A DNA stretch of 41,271 bases, taken from a virus. Location of the stretch: positions 1 through 41,271 of IMG/VR virus record IMGVR_UViG_3300035564_000013. One strand, 5' to 3'. This document shows positions 15,295 to 24,105 of this stretch, in pieces (the stretch's first letter is position 1; the number at the start of each line of letters is the position of its first letter). A model generated the notes under the pieces. The model searched no databases, was not told the DNA's origin, and saw nothing but the letters and a program-made list of their open reading frames with translations. A program made the translations under genes and the position numbers.

Positions 15295-16020
15295 TTAGTA
15301 TATGCTCATTCCATTGTTCACGTCGTAGAAATCAACTACCGGGCTTGCTGTTGGTGTGACGATGTTTGACTCTGTGCTGGCTACTGTCTGTGATGTGGAG
15401 AGCCTTAAGAGTTCGTTGGAAATGTCTTCCAAGTCTTTCAGTGCTTGCTTGTTTGCATCGTCCCACTCCTTCGGCATCGCCACGCCTGCAGGACGACGCT
15501 GCATAATCGCAAAGCAAGCCAGGTCAATGGCTATCTGCTTTACCTTCGGTTCAGGCATCGTCAAGGGAATGGTATAGACCTGTCCTGCTTTGGCGTCAAT
15601 GATCGCATCGACATTCGCAAGAGTTGATTCAATTACCGTGGGATCTGGTATAGTTGGGTTTGTTGTGTCTTTGGTGTACTGTGAAAGAATCTCACGGCTG
15701 ATTCGTCTCTCAAGATCGAACTGATTGCAGTAGTGAGTCGAGACGAGGATCTGAACCTCGCGATTTGTTAGTTTCCCATCACCGTTGGTTGTGATCGTAA
15801 CAGAATTAATATCTGTGACAACCGCAGAAACAATATCCGTCATTACCGGGATTGCAATCGTCGTTGAGGCTAACGGACTGAAAGCACCCGCCAAAGTCCC
15901 GACATATACACTAGAACCGGAACGCGACCACACAGGAGAACCGAGTGAATTCTCAAGTTCTGTCGCTACTGGAGCATTGGTGCCGGTTTGGGTGAGAGTC
16001 GCGATGTAAATTTTATCCAT
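15295..16020 (-). CDS. Head-tail connector DUF1320 (Mu gp36-like) with extra N-terminal domain, 241 aa
   Basis: Residues about 88-200 contain the DUF1320 core (YCNQFDLERRISREILSQYT, VDAIIDAKAGQVYTIPL, PKVKQIAIDLACFAIMQRRP). The first 85 residues (IYIATLTQTGTNAPVATELEN, beta-rich) resemble a small phage structural domain that usually occurs alone. DUF1320 proteins are normally about 130-150 aa, so this is a fusion. It acts at the portal-neck interface. It is preceded by the beta-helix protein gene. Confidence 0.7.
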   Translation of the reverse strand: MDKIYIATLTQTGTNAPVATELENSLGSPVWSRSGSSVYVGTLAGAFSPLASTTIAIPVMTDIVSAVVTDINSVTITTNGDGKLTNREVQILVSTHYCNQFDLERRISREILSQYTKDTTNPTIPDPTVIESTLANVDAIIDAKAGQVYTIPLTMPEPKVKQIAIDLACFAIMQRRPAGVAMPKEWDDANKQALKDLEDISNELLRLSTSQTVASTESNIVTPTASPVVDFYDVNNGMSIY

Positions 16021-16083
16021 TGCTGGCCTTTATGAAGTGAGCGAATGCGGGAATCTAACGATTCCCGCATTCGATTGAAGATG

Positions 16084-17298
16084 TTACGTATACATTAAAC
16101 CAGCGGCTTGAGAATTTACTTCGCCACTGATCCAGAATACAGCATCATTGGACAATGCCGCATAGCCCGGATATGTGCAATCTACCAACCACACAAAATC
16201 ACAGTTTCCGGTAGATCCACCCATATATGCGCAGTTTGCATTTCCACCCGCGGTATTCCAAACACTGAAAACACAATTCTTGAACAGTGTCGGTCGTCCA
16301 CCTGTAGTTGTGCTGGCATACACTGCAAGGCATCCCGTCCCGGTTGTTGACTGCCGGATTGTCTCGCAATCGAAGAACTTATTGCGAGCAACCGCGCCCG
16401 AAAGTAGGATGTCGTATGTCGCCACTCCGCCACGGTCCACAGTGTCAAGGCCGAACGTGCAACCCCTGAGCGTGTTTTCCTGACAGGCTGAAAGCAACAG
16501 ACTGTACGTGATGGTTGTATTCGCATCTGCCACCCCAACCCCGGCGTGAACGTTCTGGAAGTAGTTGCGATTTCCAGAGACCTTCAATGCGTTGAGTTCC
16601 AAGATGTCTGTTCCTTCGTGAACCATAAGAAGGTTGTAGAAGGAATTATTCGACCCTGAAATATCAACGAGGTTTGGAATATACGAATGGAATACATTCG
16701 TCACAGACTGCGCTGCGGTCTGAATCGTAAACGCCGCAGTCGTTGCCGTGATTGTCGTTGCCGTCACCGTATCGACGATAAACGTCACGCCGTCATTTGA
16801 ATTGGCCGTGCCGCCGCTACACGCACACTTTCCCTTTGCACCGGCAATCCATCCATCAGTCAGGAACGAACCTGAATCCTGACGGACGATTGTGCTTGTG
16901 CTTGGGAATGTACAATAACTTGCAGTCGGGGAACTGGTCACGGTCTTATTCGCAATCCTTGCCCGTTGGAACGTTGTCGTCGGGGCGCAGACTCCAAACA
17001 CAGTGATCGAATTCTTTGACCAAGCCAATGACTTCACCTGATGGGAAGTCGTATTAGCGGAGGTCGTTGCATCGGCCGAAAGCACCGCGATGCCATCACC
17101 GACATTCGTTGTACATTTGCCATAAGCCGTTTGAAGATCAGCGACTGCGGTGTACGGAGTGAGTCCGTCGTTTGAATTTGAACCCGCGAGTGGATCGACA
17201 AAAAACCATGTTCCTCGAATAGCTGGAAGCCCAAGGGCCATCATCTTTGCGAAACCCACGGAATCAATATCGACATTTGGAGATGTTGAGAATGACAT
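16084..17298 (-). CDS. Right-handed beta-helix protein next to the major capsid gene, 404 aa
   Basis: It contains repeated short strands with Asn/Asp turns characteristic of a parallel beta-helix (NSFYNLLMVHEG, NRNYFQNVHAGV, ENTLRGCTFGL, RNKFFDCETI, PTLFKNCVFSV). It opens with WFFVDPLAGSNSNDGLTPYTAV, the common entry to pectate-lyase-like folds. It is placed between the capsid and connector genes, with an AAGGAGG site. Most beta-helix proteins of phages are tail spikes, so this position suggests a capsid decoration or head fibre. No catalytic triad was identified. Confidence 0.7.
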   Translation of the reverse strand: MSFSTSPNVDIDSVGFAKMMALGLPAIRGTWFFVDPLAGSNSNDGLTPYTAVADLQTAYGKCTTNVGDGIAVLSADATTSANTTSHQVKSLAWSKNSITVFGVCAPTTTFQRARIANKTVTSSPTASYCTFPSTSTIVRQDSGSFLTDGWIAGAKGKCACSGGTANSNDGVTFIVDTVTATTITATTAAFTIQTAAQSVTNVFHSYIPNLVDISGSNNSFYNLLMVHEGTDILELNALKVSGNRNYFQNVHAGVGVADANTTITYSLLLSACQENTLRGCTFGLDTVDRGGVATYDILLSGAVARNKFFDCETIRQSTTGTGCLAVYASTTTGGRPTLFKNCVFSVWNTAGGNANCAYMGGSTGNCDFVWLVDCTYPGYAALSNDAVFWISGEVNSQAAGLMYT

Positions 17299-17310
17299 GA
17301 TCGATCCTCC

Positions 17311-18432
17311 TTATGCGATGGAATACAGCATAGCACCAGCTGTATTCAGTGTGATTGCAGGATCGAAGAAATGTTCGTAGTCCCACACTTGGGACTTCGT
17401 TTGATTCTCATAATACAACTCGACCACGGGGGAGTTCATCCGCTCCCATGTGTAACCGAACGCAGGCTCAATCCCACCGCCAGTACCAACCACGGTCACA
17501 CCAGCCGCGCTTGCATTGACTGACTCCCAAATGTATCCGTCGGTCGGTGCGGCTTTCAGCGGAGCACCGTCAGTGATCGTCGCCAGCGCATCGGTTGCAT
17601 AGGTCGCATAACCTACGTTGAACTCATCCAACTCAAGAATGTCAGCGAAAGCCTTCTGAGTGATCTGTGCAGGAACTGCAGGTGTTCCACCATAGCGGAT
17701 GGTTTTCATTACAGAATTGTTTGTCCGAATGAGCCTCCACGCTGTTGGTGTGGCCCAACCCTTGTTTGGGCGTTGACCTGCAGATTTTGTGACTGCAAAG
17801 ATCATGTCCAGGAAATCCCCGATTGGGTTTCCAGTAGATCCCCATGCCTTTGAAGCACCGGAAAGCCCGAGACCAGTTCCATAGTACGAATATGTGGTGA
17901 GCAACGTGGCTTGAAGCTGCTCACGTTTTCGTGCCACGCGACCGTTGATGACATCAAGTTTCGATGTAATGAGTTGGTCCCTTGTTCCAGCCCAGTCATT
18001 AAATTCCCTGTTCTCAATTCCAACGCCCTGCGCATACTCTGAAAGCGACTGAAGGACATACCCGTTTTGTGTGTTGACACGCTGCACTGGCTGCCCGAGG
18101 TCTCGTTTCAGATTGTAGGGGATGAACATTGCCTCTTTGCCAAATGCCGGGAAGCGTCCGGTTTCCTTTGCCATCCTGACAGGCGTGAAAAGCTTGTCGC
18201 CAATCGTTGCAGGAAGCTTGTAGCCCTGAATAAGTCCCGTCTGAACGGGATCTGCGATACGGAGCAAGGAAAGGTCAGCATTTGCACCGGAGAACTCTTT
18301 GAGAGTTACGCCTTCTGAACTTCCATCGTGAATACGTCCGAAAGCTCCATCCCAGTACTTGTAACTTTGAATCTTTTCGGTGCTCTCTTTGAATTCGAGT
18401 GCACCAGCGGTATTTCGATAAAGGAGTTTCAT
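17311..18432 (-). CDS. Major capsid protein, HK97-fold, 373 aa
   Basis: It lies directly downstream of the decoration-protein gene in the conserved protease-decoration-capsid order. The N-terminal arm is charged. The middle contains an E-loop-like region and a spine-helix-like segment (RVARKREQLQATLLTTYSYYG). The C-terminal part holds strands (PVVELYYENQTKSQVWDYEHFFD) seen in capsid proteins of Mu/E-type families. Length of about 370 is typical. No signal for a delta-domain cleavage was determined. Confidence 0.75.
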   Translation of the reverse strand: MKLLYRNTAGALEFKESTEKIQSYKYWDGAFGRIHDGSSEGVTLKEFSGANADLSLLRIADPVQTGLIQGYKLPATIGDKLFTPVRMAKETGRFPAFGKEAMFIPYNLKRDLGQPVQRVNTQNGYVLQSLSEYAQGVGIENREFNDWAGTRDQLITSKLDVINGRVARKREQLQATLLTTYSYYGTGLGLSGASKAWGSTGNPIGDFLDMIFAVTKSAGQRPNKGWATPTAWRLIRTNNSVMKTIRYGGTPAVPAQITQKAFADILELDEFNVGYATYATDALATITDGAPLKAAPTDGYIWESVNASAAGVTVVGTGGGIEPAFGYTWERMNSPVVELYYENQTKSQVWDYEHFFDPAITLNTAGAMLYSIA

Positions 18433-18857
18433 TATGCAATCGCTCCTTTCTGGAACACACCCCAGTTAACGAGAACTGTTCCACCGGCATCGCTAGACGT
18501 CATCGCTTGACCAACCGGGAAACCAGAAGCAAGATTCATCACGCCCGCGGCAGTTGTGACCGCGGTTGAGACACCGTTGATATCAGCATAAATCGTATAG
18601 ACATACGCCTCAACCAACTGTCCTGCTGTGACAGTTCCGGTCGCGATAACTTCAAGAATCGAACCGATACCATTTTTCACTGTTGCAACTTCGCCGCTAG
18701 GGGTGTCTTTTGAAACGACCCCCATGATACTTCCAGCCGCAGCCGCTGGCGCAGATCCAGTCCAGCACACGAGGGTCTTGCCGCAAAGATTTTGCCCCGC
18801 TGTGACGTGATCCGTATTGAGGACTTTTCTGTCCCCACCTACTGAATAGATAGCCAT
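18432..18857 (-). CDS. Head decoration-like protein (DUF2190-like), 141 aa
   Basis: The product is small, Ala/Gly/Val/Thr-rich and beta-rich (VKNGIGSILEVIATGTVTAGQLV, MGVVSKDTPSGEVATV), with an A-rich linker. The order is protease, decoration, capsid, with no gap to the capsid gene. Proteins of this type bind the capsid exterior and stabilise it. A good AAAGGG site precedes the ATG. Confidence 0.65.
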   Translation of the reverse strand: MAIYSVGGDRKVLNTDHVTAGQNLCGKTLVCWTGSAPAAAAGSIMGVVSKDTPSGEVATVKNGIGSILEVIATGTVTAGQLVEAYVYTIYADINGVSTAVTTAAGVMNLASGFPVGQAMTSSDAGGTVLVNWGVFQKGAIA

Positions 18858-18927
18858 TGCAAATCCCTTTCAATTATGGCTGTGAATTATTGCTCCGCAC
18901 AATTGTGTTCGACCCGGAGCTGTCGAA

Positions 18928-20388
18928 TTACACTTTCTTATCAAGGATCGCCTTGCGCCTTGCCTGCGCCTGGGTAAGTTCTTTGAACTCGGCAGGATGC
19001 TCCTTGATAAACTTGTCCGCCTTGACGAAAATGTCTTCCTCAGGCGGCTTTCCTACACCCTGGTTGATATCCACTTCACCCAATGGAACCACGGGGAGCT
19101 TGTATTTCTGTTGGAACGACTTCAAGGCATCCGCGTTGGTCTTTGAAAGTTCAAACATAATTGGTTCATCGACTTCGCGCATTGCTGGGGTCATCTTGCC
19201 CGCCGCGATTGTAGTATCGCAGAACGTCTTGATTTCTGTTTTCTTGGCTTCCTCTGCCGCTGTCTTTTCAGCCGCAAGCCTTGCCGTCTCTGCCGCTTGT
19301 TTGGCTTCTGTTTCTACCCGTTCCTTTTCCTCGAACTGGGTCACTTTCCCCTTGAGTGACACGATCTGGGTTTTGTAATCTTGTTCTTTCTGCGCGTCCA
19401 CGTTGGACTCCTTTCGTGTTATGATGGATTGATAAATTCTGGCGAGTATGCCCTTCTTCTCGGAGAGTTCTACTTCGCCTTCCTTATGTTCCTCGATATT
19501 CTCAAGTTTCTCCTGAAACATCCAGTGCATATTCAATGTGTTGTAGACTTCGTTTGACAAATCAGACGCAGCAAGCGAGCATCGTTGTTTTACTGTGTCA
19601 TAGTCTGTGCCTGACGACAAGGCATCGGTGATCTTCGAGATGAATGTAGCGCAGGACTCGGACAAATCGGTTATTGTATCCTCGGTCCCCATTTCCTCAA
19701 CTGTGTCAATCACATCTCCATCAACTTCAACCTCGGCATCCATCTCTTGCATTTCGATTGCGCCAACAGAAAGAGTGACAGTCTTGAGCGCATACTTAAC
19801 AATTCCCTCGCTGAATTGAATACCCTCAAGCCCCTTGACTGCCGGGGGTGTTCCACCCAAGAAGGCCAGATGGTGCAGGTGCCACTTTCCGGGCGTTGGG
19901 TTGTTGGGATCATCCGGTTGGTAGAGTGCAACCGATACCTTTTTGAAAGTACCGTCCTTATACCACTGCTTCAGTTCATCCGAGAACTGAGAAGCAATCA
20001 ACTTGAGATGCGTGCCAACCTTTTTCACTGCACCGATCCAACCAAAAGCGGGGATCTCGGGGAGTCCTTTGTATTTCGAGACGTGCTGAACGATGATTGG
20101 TGCCTCATAGACTGTCGGGTCATAGGTTGATTCAATCTCTGAGAGTTCCTTCGCACCAAACTTGCCTTGAGGATAGTCACCTTCTTTGAAAGCATCGATA
20201 ACGATCTCTTCCATTTCGGCTTTCTTCGGCACCCACTTCCCGCCAACCTTTTTATATTTGGCCTTTGCCGCTGCCCAAGCCGCTTGAGAAGCCCTTGTCT
20301 TATCGCCTTTGTATTCTTTGAGTGCGGCTGCATAGGCAGTCTCAAGGATCTTATTCAGTCCTTCGGGTGCTCCGCTAACTTGTGGCAT
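18928..20388 (-). CDS. Prohead protease-scaffold fusion, Mu gpI-like with ChaB-like N-terminus, 486 aa
   Basis: The ATG at 20388 has GAGGAG eight bases upstream and is preferred over the TTG at 20403. Residues 1-50 resemble a ChaB domain (LETAYAAALKEYKGDKTRASQAAWAAAKAKYKK). Residues 55-220 form the protease-like part with WHLHHLAFLGGTPPAVKGL, a hallmark of Mu I-type proteases. The rest is a long Glu/Lys/Ala coiled coil that fits a scaffold (GKVTQFEEKERVETEAKQAA). It cleaves itself and the capsid proteins during maturation. It overlaps the portal gene by 14 bases. Confidence 0.75.
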   Translation of the reverse strand: MPQVSGAPEGLNKILETAYAAALKEYKGDKTRASQAAWAAAKAKYKKVGGKWVPKKAEMEEIVIDAFKEGDYPQGKFGAKELSEIESTYDPTVYEAPIIVQHVSKYKGLPEIPAFGWIGAVKKVGTHLKLIASQFSDELKQWYKDGTFKKVSVALYQPDDPNNPTPGKWHLHHLAFLGGTPPAVKGLEGIQFSEGIVKYALKTVTLSVGAIEMQEMDAEVEVDGDVIDTVEEMGTEDTITDLSESCATFISKITDALSSGTDYDTVKQRCSLAASDLSNEVYNTLNMHWMFQEKLENIEEHKEGEVELSEKKGILARIYQSIITRKESNVDAQKEQDYKTQIVSLKGKVTQFEEKERVETEAKQAAETARLAAEKTAAEEAKKTEIKTFCDTTIAAGKMTPAMREVDEPIMFELSKTNADALKSFQQKYKLPVVPLGEVDINQGVGKPPEEDIFVKADKFIKEHPAEFKELTQAQARRKAILDKKV

Positions 20389-21778
20389 CGGTAGGCTCCT
20401 CAATTGGTTTTTCTGGTTCGCCTTCGGGCAACGCTGGCTTTCCCAGTTCTAATGGCTTGGCTTCTTTCTTCTTGATCGTATAGTTGAACTTCTCACCGAT
20501 TTCTAACGGGTCAAATTCAAACTGTCCTGTGTCGGAAAGGTTCTTGATAATCTGAGACTCTTGTACTAAGTCTTCAGGATCTTCAAGGTCGAATCTGAAC
20601 TGTGGGTAGCCGTCTACATTGGCAAAATTGAAACCAACTAGCCATTTGACAAGCGTTGAATTGATCGTTGCCTGAAGCCCACGCGCACGAAATACAACGC
20701 GTTGGTTCATCGTGCCTTGATGAATCTTGCCCTGTGCATGTGTGCCTGTCCCGGTAGAACTTGAGGCTTCTGTCGTCAATGTCTGCCCATTAACGCACTT
20801 TGACATTTGATCGTCGCACATTCGGATGAACATATTGTAGCCTTCTGTGGCAGATAGAGCGTTCTTAGACTCTGCCCAAATGACTTCAAAGTTGTCCGGT
20901 ATGCGTCCGTAAGCCCCACCGCGGAGCATCTTCGCTATTTCAAGAGCCTGATCCTTAAGTTCTTTATTCGCCGACGCGGGGTGCTTCACAAGCGGGATCG
21001 GTGCGGCTGCGGTCTGAAGATGTTGTAACCAGAACTTGATTCCGGTTTTCTTGAACAACCACATCCAATACAATGACTGATCTAGCGCGTCACCAAATGG
21101 ATTTGAGTTCTTCGCAGAGCAACGATGGACGATGAATTTCTTCTTCGGAAGTGAGATACCGAAATATGGGGCTTCAATTGTCCTTAGTTTCAACGAACGG
21201 TCCAGAACATCGAACTGGAATCTTCGCGGGTCACGAGAAAGAATATCCCTGATAGTCACGCCCTTAATTGGATCGGGCCGGTTGTAAAGTATTTCCCCGA
21301 CCGAGTAACCCATTCCAAGCGCACCCATCATCTCATACAAATGTTGAGGCAATGCCCAGACAATTCCCTCTGAATCATCAGCCGGACCGGAGTTCAATAA
21401 CGCGTCCTTGATAAAATCAGCAATCGCCTGATTCCTTGTGGATGGCTTCTTTTCGCTTCCCTTCAACCACGGGTCAACATCCCACGGTATACCAGCCACG
21501 TCAAGCTTGGCAGATCCCATGACAGCTTCAACGTGTGGATCTCGTTCAACCTCTGCATACAAAGGATACCAAGCTAATTCTTGATATGATTGTGTGTTGA
21601 GAACGCGGTCCTTATTGAGCACAATGCCATTATTTGGTATGCTCCCAACCCATCCGCGGATATAGTCATTGAGATAGTTGGCCGTCTCATTGACCATAAC
21701 AGAAATCAACTCTCCGTATTCAGGAAGTCTGTCCGGTCGCGTTTCAAGTTGATTTGACGGGGATCTGCGCTTGGCCAT
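20375..21778 (-). CDS. Portal protein, Mu gp29-like (DUF935), 467 aa
   Basis: It has the expected length and order after terminase. Characteristic segments include YAEVERDPHVEAVMGSAKLD near residue 75, GYSVGEILYNRP near 160, FIVHRCSAKNSNPFGDAL near 215-235, and a C-terminal Ala/Glu/Pro-rich tail. DUF935 portals form the dodecameric DNA channel at one capsid vertex and recruit terminase. No Mu gp30 (gpF)-like minor head gene follows, which is unusual. Confidence 0.85.
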   Translation of the reverse strand: MAKRRSPSNQLETRPDRLPEYGELISVMVNETANYLNDYIRGWVGSIPNNGIVLNKDRVLNTQSYQELAWYPLYAEVERDPHVEAVMGSAKLDVAGIPWDVDPWLKGSEKKPSTRNQAIADFIKDALLNSGPADDSEGIVWALPQHLYEMMGALGMGYSVGEILYNRPDPIKGVTIRDILSRDPRRFQFDVLDRSLKLRTIEAPYFGISLPKKKFIVHRCSAKNSNPFGDALDQSLYWMWLFKKTGIKFWLQHLQTAAAPIPLVKHPASANKELKDQALEIAKMLRGGAYGRIPDNFEVIWAESKNALSATEGYNMFIRMCDDQMSKCVNGQTLTTEASSSTGTGTHAQGKIHQGTMNQRVVFRARGLQATINSTLVKWLVGFNFANVDGYPQFRFDLEDPEDLVQESQIIKNLSDTGQFEFDPLEIGEKFNYTIKKKEAKPLELGKPALPEGEPEKPIEEPTDATS

Positions 21779-21780
21779 TG

Positions 21781-21966
21781 TTAGTTCTTATGTTGCTTTG
21801 TTTTCTCGCGGTAGAACACTTCCACTCGGAAATCATCTTCATACGTCAGAAGCCCGGCAACAATATAACCTGAACCCAACCGTTTACGAACTGCGAGAAT
21901 CATGTCATCTCTCAGATCCTGTGGAGCCTTGTTGGGAACATGGACAATGACGATTTCCTTCTGCAT
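21781..21966 (-). CDS. Hypothetical small protein between terminase and portal, 61 aa
   Basis: A strong GGAGG site lies before the ATG. The product is compact alpha/beta (KEIVIVHVPNKAPQDLRDDM ... LTYEDDFRVEVFYREK). It is conserved in position only by inference. It is probably a virion-assembly accessory. No family was recognised. Confidence 0.65.
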   Translation of the reverse strand: MQKEIVIVHVPNKAPQDLRDDMILAVRKRLGSGYIVAGLLTYEDDFRVEVFYREKTKQHKN

Positions 21967-21985
21967 ATATCCTCCTACTTGCTGG

Positions 21986-23266
21986 TTAGTAGTTACTCAC
22001 TATGCTTACCGCTTCGCCTTCTTCTACTTCAACACTTTTTGCATCGCTCAGAGTTAAGATGCCCGCCATTCCCCTAAGCACGCCTTCGATGCAATACCGC
22101 ATCGCATCCATAAGATGGTCTTTGTATTTCACTGGTTCATCAAGTAAGATGTCTTTGAACTTGCGCCATCGATAGACTCTGACCTCCTTGATTCCATTCA
22201 CATCGCCACGCAAGAAGTGGAGCTTGCAACGTTGAACGATATCAATCCCATCTTTGACAGACTTCGGGCCTTTTTCGCAGGGATAGACACAGAACATTCC
22301 GCCATGCTCACCATTGGGAAGATTTGAGCGCCGATAGTCGATGAATTCCTTAATGCAGGTAGGCTGCGCACTGTCGGCATAAATTTCAGGATTGCGTTCC
22401 TTAATCAGCGCATCAGCACGTTGCATAAATTGCGCGTTCGTCAATCCGCCTTCATAAATCAACTCTTCGATCCATACCTCCAATCCTTTGAATCTGCATT
22501 CTACCAACACACTGGGAGAGACTTCACCAAAGTCAATTCCGTATGCAATCTTGTCATAAGTATTGGGCATCGAATCAACGATGTCCCAGTTTGTGTAGAT
22601 AAGTTCACTTGAGGCGGCACGTTTGCCTAACCCATAGATCGTCCAATGTGTGTCGGATTGCTCTTTGAGTCCTTCGATTTTCTGAATTAGTTGAGGCGAA
22701 TTGAAAGGGTTGTCAAGATAGGTCGAATGGATCATCGTCACTTTATCAGGCGGGAGTTCGTAAATCCATAGATTCAAATCTGACGGGTTGTAATCCAGGT
22801 AGATCTGCCCATCGGTTCGGATATTCAACTGAATGAAATCTTCTTCGTCCAGTTCGTTGGCTTCATTGATCCACAAGTAATGTCGTTTACGTCCCCTGAC
22901 CTTTTGCGGCTCATCAAGTCCAAAGAACTCAATCTCACAACTTCCCATCCGGTAAATGTTGTCTGTCTTGTTATGCTGCTTCTCGTTGTAGATTCCTTCA
23001 GCTTTGAGGATATTGAAGAAATCCTTCATTGCAGAGGACCTCAAGGCGGGCATCGTTTTGCGGACAACCGAGAATACGAGCGGCTCTTTACGCTTCTCAT
23101 GTCTATGCTCAAGCATTCTGCCAATGAACAATTGGCATAGACTCCAAGTCTTACTTGATCGACTGCCACCTTCATTTACAACAAACGGAGTAGTGGCCGC
23201 CGCTGTCTCTGCAAGCACGCGGGTAGACTTGAATTCAAGCGTTCGTGTCTGTTTTTGGTTGGACAA
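21986..23266 (-). CDS. Terminase large subunit, PBSX-type (Terminase_3), 426 aa
   Basis: The Walker A region is GGSRSSKTWSL near residues 33-43. The Walker B region is YLWINEANELDEEDF, with acidic residues at about 133-136. The nuclease half contains IAYGIDFGEVSPSVLVE (first acidic), EIYADSAQPTCIKEF (second) and DHLMDAMRYCIEGVL (third). It powers DNA packaging and cuts the concatemer. Length is typical (about 420). It starts at TTG and overlaps the small subunit gene by 32 bases. The start codon is somewhat uncertain. Confidence 0.9.
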   Translation of the reverse strand: MSNQKQTRTLEFKSTRVLAETAAATTPFVVNEGGSRSSKTWSLCQLFIGRMLEHRHEKRKEPLVFSVVRKTMPALRSSAMKDFFNILKAEGIYNEKQHNKTDNIYRMGSCEIEFFGLDEPQKVRGRKRHYLWINEANELDEEDFIQLNIRTDGQIYLDYNPSDLNLWIYELPPDKVTMIHSTYLDNPFNSPQLIQKIEGLKEQSDTHWTIYGLGKRAASSELIYTNWDIVDSMPNTYDKIAYGIDFGEVSPSVLVECRFKGLEVWIEELIYEGGLTNAQFMQRADALIKERNPEIYADSAQPTCIKEFIDYRRSNLPNGEHGGMFCVYPCEKGPKSVKDGIDIVQRCKLHFLRGDVNGIKEVRVYRWRKFKDILLDEPVKYKDHLMDAMRYCIEGVLRGMAGILTLSDAKSVEVEEGEAVSIVSNY

Positions 23267-23666
23267 TCTTGAAAACTACCTTTCCGATTTCAAGTTCCTT
23301 GCCATCAGCCCCGGTAATCTCTTGCCTATCCTTCCATCCGAGCTGTTTCAGAGAGAACACGGCCATCGTCTTATCGATCTTACCGGCAAGACCATCCCTC
23401 TCAAGATTCGCTTCCTTTTTCTGAATGAGTTGTTTTATAGCGTCAGAAATTTCCTCATTCGTCTCGGCGATTTGATACAGGTATTCCCTGATCCATTGAT
23501 TGAGATAACAGACCTCAACTAGGATTGGGATTTGTGTTTGTTCAGTGTAGGATTTTAACGTAGCGAGAATGAACTCGGGCTTATATTGCGGCTTGCCTTT
23601 TGGTCCACGTTTGGCCTGATGTTTCTTACTGCTTAGTTTCTGTGCTCCCAAAGAAAGCACTCCCAC
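23235..23666 (-). CDS. Terminase small subunit, 143 aa
   Basis: The N-terminus is basic (KKHQAKRGPKGKPQYKPEF). An HTH-like region follows (ILVEVCYLNQWIREYLYQIAE), then a helical region (KQLIQKKEANLERDGLAGKI), then the end segment TMAVFSLKQLGWKDRQEITG. The last pattern, a helix leading into LGWKD, is typical of PBSX/gp3-type small subunits. It lies directly upstream of the large subunit and starts the late operon. It binds the packaging site and hands DNA to the large subunit. Confidence 0.8.
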   Translation of the reverse strand: MGVLSLGAQKLSSKKHQAKRGPKGKPQYKPEFILATLKSYTEQTQIPILVEVCYLNQWIREYLYQIAETNEEISDAIKQLIQKKEANLERDGLAGKIDKTMAVFSLKQLGWKDRQEITGADGKELEIGKVVFKIVQPKTDTNA

Positions 23667-23740
23667 CTGAGTTGACGCATCAGTTTAAGGAATTGAGAAA
23701 GTTCTGCGGGTTGCAGCAGTATGACTTGGTTCTGAGGCAT
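23633..23740 (-). CDS. Possible small protein upstream of terminase, 35 aa
   Basis: An open frame starting at ATG 23740 encodes a protein-like sequence (QNQVILLQPAELSQFLKL) with an HTH-helix look. Its end overlaps the terminase small-subunit start by 34 bases. There is no obvious ribosome site upstream of the ATG. It may be a leader peptide or spurious. Confidence 0.35.
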   Translation of the reverse strand: MPQNQVILLQPAELSQFLKLMRQLRWECFLWEHRN

Positions 23741-23769
23741 GGCTGGAACAAATAAACAGAATCGGGGAA

Positions 23770-24105
23770 TTACTTGCAAGAGGTGGATAAGCCTTGAGGT
23801 GAGTATTGATCCTGAAATTGACGCATTGTTAGGCCGGTGTGTCGCTTGAAGAGTGTCATTGCAGAGTGTAGGCCATAATCTGTTTCTGATACAGCAACCT
23901 TGATTATCTTCCCTTCTATCAGGGCTTTTTTCATCTTTTCGATTGCGAGGAACTGCTTGAGTTTTGTCTTATAGTTGCCCCGCACCTTGATACCAATTGG
24001 CTTTCGTTCGCCATTCCGACTATTTTGTTCCAATTTCGATTTTTTAATCTCAAAGAAACGAAGGTTTTGAATCTGTTTGAAATTCCTATCTACCTCGATA
24101 CTCAT
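23770..24105 (-). CDS. AraC-type HTH protein, 111 aa
   Basis: Residues 62-104 (IIKVAVSETDYGLHSAMTLF, then KRHTGLTMRQFQDQY) resemble the second HTH of AraC-family regulators, where the pattern is a GF/S..F..FK...G.t...yR helix pair. The N-terminal half is basic (KIKKSKL, NGERKPIGIKVRGNYKTKLKQF). The full AraC DNA-binding domain is about 100 aa, so only the final part is recognisable. It lies alone between accessory genes and terminase and could be the late-gene regulator. The low complexity of the N-terminus is noted. Confidence 0.5.
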   Translation of the reverse strand: MSIEVDRNFKQIQNLRFFEIKKSKLEQNSRNGERKPIGIKVRGNYKTKLKQFLAIEKMKKALIEGKIIKVAVSETDYGLHSAMTLFKRHTGLTMRQFQDQYSPQGLSTSCK

